Shown here piece after piece: positions 44,801 through 51,890 of a DNA stretch of 64,000 bases. Both the position numbers and the translations under genes were made by a program. The notes under the pieces are model-generated. The model saw only the letters and a list, made by a program, of their open reading frames with translations, was not told where the DNA came from and did no database searches. How positions within the stretch are numbered: the stretch's first letter is position 1; every line of letters begins with the position of its first letter. The stretch is taken from the NCBI GenBank assembly GCA_902475545.1, contig CABRZP010000007.1:1-64000 (forward strand). The letters run 5' to 3'. This stretch comes from an uncultured bacterium. GTDB taxonomy: Bacteria; Cyanobacteriota; Vampirovibrionia; Gastranaerophilales; Gastranaerophilaceae.

Positions 44801-45363
44801 ATAAGTGAAGCTGTTTCAACACGTTGTTCAACAGTTTTCAATTCATTTGTTGCCTGATCTATACGGCGATCAAAATCTGCAACACCTGCGATTTCATCAA
44901 TAATACCACGACGGGCTTTTGAGGAACACATAACAATACTGTTAACATCACCTTGCATCATAACATTGTAACTGTTAGGTGTAATATTATATTTTTCCAA
45001 AATTCCACGGATATTTGTTAAGGTATCAATTTTATCATTAAGGTAATATGTACTTGCATAACCTTGATTAGTTTTCTTAATTCGTCTTGCAACAGAAAGT
45101 TCTCCAATAGTATCAACATCACCAAATGTAACTTTTACCATTGCCTCATTTTTATTATTAAAGGTTGTAATAAAATCAGATAAATTTTCAATACGCAAAG
45201 CACTACCAGTACGCAAGCCTAATGCGAACATTACACTGTCTATAATATTACTCTTACCGGAACCGTTTGGACCCGAGACAGTAGTAAACCCTTTCAATAG
45301 GGGGATTTCTGATTTATTTGCAAATGATTTAAAATTATCTATCTCTAATTGTTTTATGTACAT
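41854..45363 (-). CDS. smc: SMC chromosome condensin ATPase
   Basis: 1169-residue condensin ATPase that extrudes DNA loops and organises the nucleoid. The N-terminal head has GPNGSGKSNIID (31-42); two coiled-coil arms run from about 165-500 and 660-1010, split by the hinge (about 510-630, with GVHAPLMQLGSVDEEYSLALDIAFGGRLSHIVVD). The C-terminal head has LGALSGGEKALTALAL and ALDEVDASLD. Q-loop and signature are all intact. First gene of the smc-scpA-scpB-metalloprotease unit; the 98-base gap before it separates it from the GntR-like gene on the same strand. Confidence 0.97.
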   Translation of the reverse strand: MYIKQLEIDNFKSFANKSEIPLLKGFTTVSGPNGSGKSNIIDSVMFALGLRTGSALRIENLSDFITTFNNKNEAMVKVTFGDVDTIGELSVARRIKKTNQGYASTYYLNDKIDTLTNIRGILEKYNITPNSYNVMMQGDVNSIVMCSSKARRGIIDEIAGVADFDRRIDQATNELKTVEQRVETASLILSEVEKNLEQLKAEREVALKYKKLQEEKAGFESQISTVKFFDLKRNLEMAHENILQSNKKLKEEQLNKKDLDEKIQLITEKYKELDAKLKEQGEDERNKLKDAQSDLSARIQTKKNAIDYSQTQIQKGLQSIENAKNGIETYKKKIEDERLNIKLSHDKIGIIETQLKEKKDELSQKLKDISGLSSTADKYIQERNDLSRTLDSLKDKDNDLLKTSLPKENELKNLKKEVQEAKDFIENAENAKANFGDNQSLKELQVSDLKKEMDELKEIQTNTMKELDDTKTAVEHYDYDVRAAYRKLSDIEAQRRANSSSASSLPINTVMNANLEGVHAPLMQLGSVDEEYSLALDIAFGGRLSHIVVDDPHAAYVAMELLNSSKSGRATFIPLSKIKKAPTRLQLPKNSGVIDFAINLVDFDDMYLDAFFYAVADTLIVEDAESAEQLMGKYRMVTLDGKLYEKSSAITGGYVKKSAFGFGQNDDKELEKAKAKLEDLQKKYDEACAKRRELENKLDKIRVAYSSSSTEYSKAKIELSNMNSQFENSQALLETKKTFVVENEPKIAILNNELDKIEAKRIELSEKIQDSQDKLAELDNLLNDKDLKDLKEKTKGLEDEIRRIENNRMNVNSEIQGFENTIKFNEQLIISKEEDIKNTTKNNESLEKDKETYKTEIIQLEEQLNSLSDKIAVIDEKIGELVKQKEEIHSSLVELQTNSAVKSSEIDRINEQIESFKTRRRELEPQLKEASDVLSEAGVDVDKLEPVQISIDDLNAKIQRLDKKMQELGDVNMRAIVSYDEIAGRKEELDKQINTLTTERQSILEKMNGFETQKKEAFMTTFTAINENFKDIYHQLSEGEGRLILENEKEPFTAGMTIEAKPRDKTTNNKLGALSGGEKALTALALVFSIQKHLPAPFYALDEVDASLDTMNVERIADMVKKQSSDTQFIVVSHRRPMIEAASRTIGVTQKEKGKTKVTGVKLRDDDNE

Positions 45364-45461
45364 AAATTTACCCGAGTATAGTGTATATACCTATTATTGC
45401 AGGTAAAACCAGGTCATGTCAAAAATATTTAATAATATTTACATTTTAGAGATATCTGTAA

Positions 45462-46634
45462 TTAATTTTCGGTTTGATATTCTTTTGCAAATTCAGGGTT
45501 AACTGCAAGCCACTTAAATGCTTGAGTTTCCACTTCAGGAATATCAATTACAAAAGTTCCGCCATAACGACCTCTTGAAAATACAAGATAGCCTTCTTTT
45601 GCTAAGTTATGAAAAGCTTTACGAATTGTATTAGAACTTAAATCAAGTCTTTTTGCCAATTCTTCAATTGACGGAAGTTTATCACCAACTTCATAATCTG
45701 ATGCAATCATTTTTTTTATATAATTTTGAGTTTTTTCATAATGATAAAATGCAGTGTCTTTTGCAGGTGCAAAAATTGAAGTTTCAGGTTTTAAATTTGA
45801 AATCGGTGCATTCGGAATTCTAACAACAGAAGTTCCATAACGACCTCTTCTTGCCAAAAGAATACCTCTATCAATTAAAACTTGTAATGCATCATGTACA
45901 GTTTTTAAACTTGCTTTTAATTGTACAGATAAATCCTTATGAGAAGGCACTTTATCACCAACTTTTAAATTTTTAGTAATATAATTTTCTAAATCTTTTA
46001 CAACCATATCTACAAGAGTTTCAACACCTTGTCCGCCTGATGAATTTTCCACATCAAAATCCAAACGGTTGATATACCAACCATTTTCATTAGATTTTTT
46101 ATACTTATGAATTAATATTTCTTGAGAAGCTAAATAATCAAGAGCAAGTCGTGTTGTATTAACAGAAAAACCAATAATAGTCGAAATTGTTTTTGTAGAT
46201 GGTAAAGATGCACCTTCTCTAAAACCATCAGATAAAATATATCTTTTTATTGCCTCAGCAGCAAGTTCCCTTTTTGATGTTAATTTTCTTAATCCGGCAG
46301 ATGGAGCATTTACATCTCTTACAAGAGTTCCAATACATTGTTTAGATTCGACAACTCCCATATCTTCAATTTGACGAAATGCGTTTTGCATCGTTCCGAT
46401 ACTTACACCCAGCAAATAAGCAAATTCAGCTTTTGAAGGTAAAATATTATCAACTTTCATTGTTCCATTATCTAAACCGTCTGAAATTTTTTCGGTAAGC
46501 CATTTAGAAATTACTGAAACCTTTGATTCAAAAGTATTTTTCAAGTCGGGAAGGACACCCTCAAACAGTTCAATATCCAAAGAAACTAATTCTGATTTTT
46601 TAGGAAACATAAAGTTGTTATTTTGTGTATTCAT
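45462..46634 (-). CDS. Regulator with four tandem GntR-type winged helices
   Basis: A 390-residue protein made almost wholly of four GntR-like winged-helix units: about 43-106 (LPSKAEFAYLLGVSIGTMQNAF), 119-188 (LPSTKTISTIIGFSVNTTRLAL), 207-272 (VPSHKDLSVQLKASLKTVHDAL) and 296-366 (LPSIEELAKRLDLSSNTIRKAF). Each shows the GntR pattern of (L/V)PS...LA..LGVS..TVR.A, and units three and four share the wing RRGRYGTSVV / SRGRYGGTFV. No UTRA, FCD or aminotransferase effector domain is present, unlike ordinary GntR regulators, so it likely reads long DNA repeats or bridges sites. Its leader carries the ACTAGCAAAA box and AAGGTAGG. Diverges from the Y-family polymerase gene. Targets unknown. Confidence 0.85.
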   Translation of the reverse strand: MNTQNNNFMFPKKSELVSLDIELFEGVLPDLKNTFESKVSVISKWLTEKISDGLDNGTMKVDNILPSKAEFAYLLGVSIGTMQNAFRQIEDMGVVESKQCIGTLVRDVNAPSAGLRKLTSKRELAAEAIKRYILSDGFREGASLPSTKTISTIIGFSVNTTRLALDYLASQEILIHKYKKSNENGWYINRLDFDVENSSGGQGVETLVDMVVKDLENYITKNLKVGDKVPSHKDLSVQLKASLKTVHDALQVLIDRGILLARRGRYGTSVVRIPNAPISNLKPETSIFAPAKDTAFYHYEKTQNYIKKMIASDYEVGDKLPSIEELAKRLDLSSNTIRKAFHNLAKEGYLVFSRGRYGGTFVIDIPEVETQAFKWLAVNPEFAKEYQTEN

Positions 46635-46691
46635 AATATTTCTACCTACCTTGTTTTAATTTTACACTATGTATAAAAAAACATCAATCAT

Positions 46692-46703
46692 TTTTTTGCT
46701 AGT
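46692..46703 (-). promoter_or_regulatory. ACTAGCAAAA box (copy 2)
   Basis: Minus strand ACTAGCAAAAAA, 58 bases before the quadruple-GntR start codon; TTTTTA follows CTAGCA by 17 bases. Could be autoregulated, as it lies upstream of a DNA-binding protein gene. Confidence 0.35.
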
Positions 46704-46771
46704 ACATTGAGTTTTATTACGAAGATTAAAATAAAATTGACTTGTTTAAAATTGTGATGAATACTAAAAGT

Positions 46772-47950
46772 ATGATAAAACAAAAGTTTATAGCATTAGT
46801 AGATTGTGACTCCTTCTTCGTATCTTGTGAACAAAAAAGAAATCCTGAATTAAAAGGAAAAGCTGTTTGCGTACTTTCAAATAATGAAGGGTGTGTAATT
46901 TCACGTTCAAAAGAAGCTAAAAGAATGGGCGTAAAAATGGGTGAACCATATTTTATGGCAAAAAAAGAACACCCTAAAGCAATTTACATCACCGCAGATC
47001 ATGATTATTATAAATACGTATCAGAACTGGTAATGAATGTATTAAAAGATTTTAGCCCTTATGTTGAAATATACTCAATTGATGAAGCTTTTGTTGATTT
47101 GACCGGTTTGAAAAAATTGTACAAGAAAAATTACTATAAACTTGCACTACTATTAAAAAATAAAATTTATGAACAAACAGATATCCCTGTTTCAATTGGA
47201 GTAAGTTCATCAAAAACGCTGGCTAAATTAGCCTCCGACAAAGCTAAAAACTCACTGAATGGCATCTATTTAATCGGCAAAATGAAAATAAAAAAAGAAC
47301 TGAAAAATACAAAGATTGAAGAAATTTGGGGAATTGGCAGACGATTATCTTTAAAATTAAGAAAAAACGGAATTCTAACCGCAGAAGAATTGGTTTACAG
47401 AAGCGATAAATGGTTGGATGCAAATATAGGAATTCATGGTATCGAAATGAGACATGAACTACTGGGAGAGATGACATCGGAAGTGTCTTCAAAACTCAAA
47501 ATCCCCAAATCTATTCAGAATACCAGAGCATTCGGAATTTTTACAAACGATATTAATTACATAAAAAACGAATTAAATAGACATATTCACACCTCATGCA
47601 GGAAATTAAGAAAATACCAGACTAAATGTTCCTTGATTGGAGTAATGCTTCGAACTAAAGATTTTAAAGTATTTTATACAAAACAAGAATTATTAACCCC
47701 GACAGATTTTGAATTAGAAATATCTAATATTGCAATTAAACTTCTTGAAAAAATCCATCAACCAAACATTTTATACCGTAGCACAGGAATAATATTAGAA
47801 AAATTTGGAGAACAGGGAACTCAGCAATTACAATTATATACAGACACTACAAAAGAAACTAAAAAGCAAAAATTAGCACAATGCTTTGACAAATTAGAGG
47901 CAAAATTCGGTAAAAATATAGTTCAAACAGGATTCACAACAAAACATTAG
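46772..47950 (+). CDS. Y-family DNA polymerase (UmuC-like)
   Basis: A 392-residue translesion polymerase. Catalytic carboxylates are in LVDCDSFFVSCEQ (Asp11, Asp13) and YSIDEAFVDLTG; NNEGCVISRSKEAK, a UmuC hallmark, is present, and the thumb and little-finger regions follow. It lacks a C-terminal beta-clamp peptide that I can identify. In-frame alternatives start at 46757 (ATG) and 46742 (TTG); 46772 is chosen because a TTGACT-17-AATACT promoter ends six bases before it, implying a leaderless start, but this is uncertain. No umuD is adjacent and no LexA box was found by eye. It diverges from the quadruple-GntR gene. Confidence 0.88.
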   Translation: MIKQKFIALVDCDSFFVSCEQKRNPELKGKAVCVLSNNEGCVISRSKEAKRMGVKMGEPYFMAKKEHPKAIYITADHDYYKYVSELVMNVLKDFSPYVEIYSIDEAFVDLTGLKKLYKKNYYKLALLLKNKIYEQTDIPVSIGVSSSKTLAKLASDKAKNSLNGIYLIGKMKIKKELKNTKIEEIWGIGRRLSLKLRKNGILTAEELVYRSDKWLDANIGIHGIEMRHELLGEMTSEVSSKLKIPKSIQNTRAFGIFTNDINYIKNELNRHIHTSCRKLRKYQTKCSLIGVMLRTKDFKVFYTKQELLTPTDFELEISNIAIKLLEKIHQPNILYRSTGIILEKFGEQGTQQLQLYTDTTKETKKQKLAQCFDKLEAKFGKNIVQTGFTTKH

Positions 47951-48000
47951 TAATTTTTTTTGTTTATTGTACAATCATATAAATCAAAAGGGATATTTAT

Positions 48001-48342
48001 ATGAAAATAAACAAAATTACTTATAATCAAACAACATTTCAAGGATCGCATGAATACCAAAAACCAAATTTCTTAGAAAAATTTTACGACAATACAAAAA
48101 ATTCTGCAGACATGACTGATGCAATACTTGTCCCTCGCACAATTTTCAAAGGATACTTGGGAATCATGAGCGGAACAACCCTCATTACACTTGGGTCAGT
48201 ATTAAATAAATACTCAAAATTATCAAAATCGTTAACAATAACAGGACTATTAGCATCCTTATATGGGACATGGGCTTTTGTCCGCCCTTATATTATAAAA
48301 GATGCCAAGGGTGTTGTTACTGCTGAAAACTTAAAAGCTTAG
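48001..48342 (+). CDS. Small tagged membrane protein (FQG motif)
   Basis: A 113-residue protein with an N-terminal tag MKINKITYNQTTFQGSHEY (FQG at residues 13-15), a polar stretch, and two likely membrane helices (about 50-68, GYLGIMSGTTLITLGSVL; and 76-92, TITGLLASLYGTWAFV). It ends with a short soluble tail. AAAGGGAT precedes the ATG. No known domain. It lies downstream of the polymerase on the same strand but 50 bases away, so it may be separate. It resembles the other tagged proteins in the N-terminus only. Confidence 0.7.
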   Translation: MKINKITYNQTTFQGSHEYQKPNFLEKFYDNTKNSADMTDAILVPRTIFKGYLGIMSGTTLITLGSVLNKYSKLSKSLTITGLLASLYGTWAFVRPYIIKDAKGVVTAENLKA

Positions 48343-48344
48343 CA

Positions 48345-48959
48345 CTAACTTTTTTTATCAAACTTAATAGTAATAGGTACTAATAATTGATAATTATGCA
48401 GCATTCCGTGCTTTTGAAGCCAACAGGCAACTTTATTTGCAAAACTCAAATCCCTACTGCCTGAAGTCATTTCAGTAAAGTTTGAATCAAAATTGTATAC
48501 ATCATAAACATAACCGGTTACTGAGCCATCCGGATTTTCTTTTAATCCGGTCAAGGTACAACCGTTTATAGCACGTTTTATATCTTTATTATCATTAGCA
48601 GCAACTACAAATTTAAATTTTCTGTTTCCGTCTTTATCTTTAATTTTACCGTTTTTCCAATCCATTACAGCTTTTTTAATATTTGTAGAATTACTTAAAG
48701 CCTTAGACAACTGACTATCTTTTGAATAAATCAATATCCTGTCAGCTTTTGAAGCTGGAAGTCGTAAATTTTTTCTTATATTTTCAATATTTTTATTATT
48801 ACTAACGGTATATTCTTTATTAGATTTTACATCTTTAGGATTACTTAAAGAGATACTCATTAATGCCGCAGCATTCGGACACTTTGCATTAACGCCTGCA
48901 TTGAGGGATTTGAGTATTGACTCCGGTGTATAAAGAGTCGGTCCTAATAAAATTGGCAT
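48345..48959 (-). CDS. Hypothetical 204-residue protein
   Basis: I do not recognise this protein. It has no signal peptide or membrane helix, but an N-terminal hydrophobic MPILLGPTLYTPES stretch. The middle is Lys- and Asn-rich (NNKNIENIRKNLRLPASKADRIL), and the C-terminal third is beta-rich (GSVTGYVYDVYNFDSN). It is convergent with the FQG gene, two bases apart. A near-perfect dyad GTATATA...TATATAC lies 20 bases before its start, overlapping the 12-base AT motif. Function unknown. Confidence 0.6.
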   Translation of the reverse strand: MPILLGPTLYTPESILKSLNAGVNAKCPNAAALMSISLSNPKDVKSNKEYTVSNNKNIENIRKNLRLPASKADRILIYSKDSQLSKALSNSTNIKKAVMDWKNGKIKDKDGNRKFKFVVAANDNKDIKRAINGCTLTGLKENPDGSVTGYVYDVYNFDSNFTEMTSGSRDLSFANKVACWLQKHGMLHNYQLLVPITIKFDKKS

Positions 48960-48975
48960 AATATATATCTCCTAT

Positions 48976-48998
48976 GTATATAGATATAAAGTATATAC
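48976..48998. promoter_or_regulatory. AT-rich dyad upstream of gene at 48345-48959
   Basis: GTATATA and TATATAC arms enclose TAGATATAAAGT's core (48981-48992), the 12-base motif also seen at 34187-34198. It overlaps the likely -10 region and would make a good operator. Confidence 0.3.
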
Positions 48999-49038
48999 AT
49001 TTTCAATAATTGCCTTTTAAATTAAGAATTATTAAGTA

Positions 49039-49986
49039 TTATTCATTTAATTTACAATTTAAGACTGAACAAACCAAATGAAAGGCAGCATTTACAGGTA
49101 AACTTTCAAATAAGGCATTAAGCATCATAAAATCATGATGAGTATTATTAATTCTTACCGAAATAACATCAACCCCTGCCTCATCTAGCTTTCGTGCATA
49201 TTCTTCGCCTTCATCTCTCAGAACATCGTTTTCTGCAGTAATAATAAGTGCAGGCGGAAGATTTTCCAAATCTGCAATATCAGCATTATTTAAAGATACA
49301 TAAATACTCTCTCTTTCTTTCTTCTCAGGTAAATAAGCATCCCAGAACCATTCCATAGCTTTTTTAGTAAGCCATGGTCCATCTTTATATAATTTATAAG
49401 ACTCAGTTTTCATAGAAGCATCTGTCACCGGATATAACAGCAGTTGAAATGCAATTTTTGGACCTTGTTCTTTTTGAGTTCTAATACAAGTCGCAGCTGC
49501 CATATTTCCACCTGCACTATCCCCTGCAATAACTATTTTATAAGGATTAATATTAAATTTTTTAGAATTTTCATAAACATAATTTAAAGATAAATATATT
49601 TCATCCAAAGCTTGAGGGTATTGAGCTTCCGGAGAACGGGAATAATTTACAAAAACAACACAAGAATAAGTACAATTTGCTAATTTTTTAATAAGAGTAC
49701 TATGAGTTTCAAAATCCCCAAGAATCCAGCCACCGCCATGAACATATAAAATAACAGGAAGGATTTCATTTTCAGAACCTCTTGGTCTTACAAACTGGAG
49801 TTCTATCTTTCCGTTATCAGTTTCAATATATTCATTAAACACAATTGTATCAATATCAATTTTTGAAGACCGTTGAATATCTGTCAAAAAGTTACGGGCT
49901 TCAGTTATTTCCATTTCGTATAAAGGCTTACTATCTGTATTGCTTAATTTATTTATAAAACTACTTGTAATTCTATCAAGATGCAT
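49039..49986 (-). CDS. HSL-family alpha/beta-hydrolase (esterase)
   Basis: A 315-residue carboxylesterase/lipase of the hormone-sensitive-lipase family. The oxyanion-hole motif HGGGWILGDF and nucleophile GDSAGGNMA (Ser) are clear; DVLRDEGEEYA and THHDFM carry the Asp and His of the triad. An ATG at 49986 is preferred because GGAGAT lies right before it; one at 50028 has none. No signal peptide, so cytosolic. Single gene between the orphan gene at 48345 and the divergent tcdA. Substrate, probably a short-chain ester, cannot be told. Confidence 0.9.
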   Translation of the reverse strand: MHLDRITSSFINKLSNTDSKPLYEMEITEARNFLTDIQRSSKIDIDTIVFNEYIETDNGKIELQFVRPRGSENEILPVILYVHGGGWILGDFETHSTLIKKLANCTYSCVVFVNYSRSPEAQYPQALDEIYLSLNYVYENSKKFNINPYKIVIAGDSAGGNMAAATCIRTQKEQGPKIAFQLLLYPVTDASMKTESYKLYKDGPWLTKKAMEWFWDAYLPEKKERESIYVSLNNADIADLENLPPALIITAENDVLRDEGEEYARKLDEAGVDVISVRINNTHHDFMMLNALFESLPVNAAFHLVCSVLNCKLNE

Positions 49987-50109
49987 ATTAATCTCCTTAT
50001 TATAAAATGATTGTAATTTATTAAACAAAAAACTACATTCCCTTTATGGCGATATTATTATTGACCTTTATATATAGTTGTTATTAAATTATTTATAGAA
50101 GGATTTAAA

Positions 50110-50838
50110 ATGATAGACCAATTTTCAAGAACTGAACTTCTCATAGGAGAAGATAGCATACAAAAATTACAAAACTCCAGAGTTGCTATATTTGGAATTG
50201 GAGGGGTCGGCGGTTATACTGTTGAAGCTCTGACAAGAAGCGGAGTTGGAACTCTTGATTTAATTGATAATGACTCTGTTTGTATTACAAATTTAAATCG
50301 TCAAATTATTGCAACTCATAAAACTCTCGGACAAAACAAAGTTGATGTGGCAAAAGAACGAGCTTTAGATATAAATCCAAATATCAAAATAAATACCTAC
50401 AACACTTTTTATAATAATGACTCCCAGCACATATTTGAATTCAGCAAATATGATTATATTGTAGATGCAATAGACACCGTTGAAGGTAAATTATCATTAA
50501 TTGAAAATGCAAAAAAATATAATATTCCTATTATTTGTGCAATGGGTGCAGGAAACAAAATGGATCCGACAAAATTTGAAGTAACTGATATTTCAAAAAC
50601 TACAGTTTGTCCTCTTGCTAGAGTAATAAGAAATGAATTAAAAAAACGCCATATAAAAAAAGTTAAAGTAGTTTTTTCAACAGAACCCCCAATAAAACCG
50701 CAAAATACAGAAGAAGAAAGTTATAAAAAAACAATCCCCGGAAGTAATGCATTTGTTCCGCCTGTTGTTGGATTAATTATTGCAGGGGAAGTAATAAAAG
50801 ATTTAATAGGATATGATAAAAAAAATACCGGCATTTAA
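50110..50838 (+). CDS. tcdA: tRNA threonylcarbamoyladenosine dehydratase (TcdA/CsdL-like)
   Basis: E1-like ATP-dependent enzyme that cyclises t6A37 on tRNAs to ct6A, 242 residues. Features: FSRTELLIGEDSIQKL, ATP-binding FGIGGVGG, DNDSVCITNLNRQI, and AIDTVEGKLSLIENAKK; a GAGNKMDP segment matches YgdL/TcdA. ATP-binding and adenylation residues are intact. The termination hairpin begins before its stop codon. The partner CsdA/E pair is not seen here. Cytosolic. Confidence 0.9.
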   Translation: MIDQFSRTELLIGEDSIQKLQNSRVAIFGIGGVGGYTVEALTRSGVGTLDLIDNDSVCITNLNRQIIATHKTLGQNKVDVAKERALDINPNIKINTYNTFYNNDSQHIFEFSKYDYIVDAIDTVEGKLSLIENAKKYNIPIICAMGAGNKMDPTKFEVTDISKTTVCPLARVIRNELKKRHIKKVKVVFSTEPPIKPQNTEEESYKKTIPGSNAFVPPVVGLIIAGEVIKDLIGYDKKNTGI

Positions 50839-50851
50839 TCCGGTATTTTTT
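50822..50851 (+). terminator. Bidirectional terminator overlapping the tcdA stop
   Basis: Ten-base perfect stem AAAATACCGG/CCGGTATTTT whose loop CATTTAAT contains the tcdA stop codon; flanked by A-run and T-run. Serves tcdA and the convergent gene at 50854. Confidence 0.92.
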
Positions 50852-50853
50852 AA

Positions 50854-51222
50854 TTATGCATTTAAATCTAAATTCATTCCTTTTTCCAATTCATCTAAAT
50901 CTATTACAGGACCATCAAAAACCGTTTCCGGAGTATCCTGAACATATTTTGCATCCGGTTCAACTTTTTTAAGTTGTCTTGCTATAAATTCATCGGCTTC
51001 TCTGTCTTTACCAACAAACAACAAACCTTCTTTATCCAAACCGATACCTGCTTGACCAAGATGGATTTTATCTCTAATCCCTTTAGCACTTAAATTTCCA
51101 TAACCACGTAATTGAAAATAATCACTTACGCTATCGACAATTTTAGCAAAAGGTTTGTTTGAATATGGAACTAATGTTGATGTGAAATTCACACGAGGAT
51201 TTGAGGTATTATTTGTAATCAT
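50854..51222 (-). CDS. Small tagged protein with NFTS motif
   Basis: A 122-residue orphan starting MITNNTSNPRVNFTSTLVPY, tag NFTS at residues 12-15. The rest is mixed helical and strand with charged tail (PDAKYVQDTPETVFDGPVIDLDELEKG). No signal peptide or membrane helix. AGGAG is eight bases before the ATG. An ACTAGCAAAA box lies about 50 bases upstream. Its tag region is very like those at 33292 and 34239, whereas the bodies are not alike. Function unknown. Confidence 0.7.
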   Translation of the reverse strand: MITNNTSNPRVNFTSTLVPYSNKPFAKIVDSVSDYFQLRGYGNLSAKGIRDKIHLGQAGIGLDKEGLLFVGKDREADEFIARQLKKVEPDAKYVQDTPETVFDGPVIDLDELEKGMNLDLNA

Positions 51223-51272
51223 TATTTACTCCTAACTTGTTAACAATTTGTTTAAAACACAAAAAATAAAAA

Positions 51273-51282
51273 TTTTGCTAGT
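51273..51282 (-). promoter_or_regulatory. ACTAGCAAAA box (copy 3)
   Basis: Minus strand ACTAGCAAAA, 51 bases before the start of the tagged gene at 50854-51222; GTTTTA follows CTAGCA by 17 bases. Confidence 0.35.
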
Positions 51283-51294
51283 GATATAAAAAAT

Positions 51295-51885
51295 TTAATT
51301 CATCTGGTCATAAACTCGGCGAACTTCTTTTATATCCTGCCACATTAACCATTTTGGAGAACCTTTTTCCTTACTGTCATTTCTTAAAAGATATGAAGGA
51401 TGAAAAATAGGCATCATTTTTGAAAAATGAGGACCTTCAAACCATTTTCCACGCAGTTTTGTTATTCCAAGTTTTGTATCAATAAATGAATTAACAGCAA
51501 CCCTACCACAAAGCAATATTATTCTTGGCTTTAAAATATCAACCTGAGCATTTAGATATTCCCAGCAAGCTGCTTTTTCTTCAGGTAGGGGATCTCTATT
51601 CTCTGGCGGTCTGCATTTTAAGGTATTACAAATATAAATATTTTCATTTCTTGAAAACCCGACACAACCCAGAATTTTATCCAATAATTGTCCTGCTTTT
51701 CCTACAAAAGGTTCACCTTTCTGATCTTCATAATATCCGGGAGCTTCGCCGATAAGCATTAACTTTGTATTTGGAACGCCGCCGGAAAAAACTGTATTAG
51801 TTCGAGTATGACATAACGAACACCTGTCACATTGCAAACATTTTTCTCTAACTAAATTTAATTGTTCATCAAATTCTGTTGCCAT
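51295..51885 (-). CDS. Family 4 uracil-DNA glycosylase
   Basis: Iron-sulfur uracil-DNA glycosylase of 196 residues that removes uracil from DNA. It has the N-terminal Cys pair CLQC (16-19) and the CNTLKC...AAC cysteines for a 4Fe-4S cluster, the uracil-binding GEAPGYYEDQKGEPFVGKAG and the C-terminal HPSYLLRN. Thermostable UDGs share this family, but here it is the usual bacterial type 4. Its start is six bases after the stop of the M16 gene on the same strand, so the two are co-transcribed. Confidence 0.92.
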   Translation of the reverse strand: MATEFDEQLNLVREKCLQCDRCSLCHTRTNTVFSGGVPNTKLMLIGEAPGYYEDQKGEPFVGKAGQLLDKILGCVGFSRNENIYICNTLKCRPPENRDPLPEEKAACWEYLNAQVDILKPRIILLCGRVAVNSFIDTKLGITKLRGKWFEGPHFSKMMPIFHPSYLLRNDSKEKGSPKWLMWQDIKEVRRVYDQMN

Positions 51886-51890
51886 AAGTT

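Noticed and set aside
46742..46771. TTG start at 46742 for the Y-family polymerase
   Set aside because: The conserved polymerase core begins with the ATG at 46772, and the extra residues match nothing in the family; the ATG at 46757 cannot be excluded.
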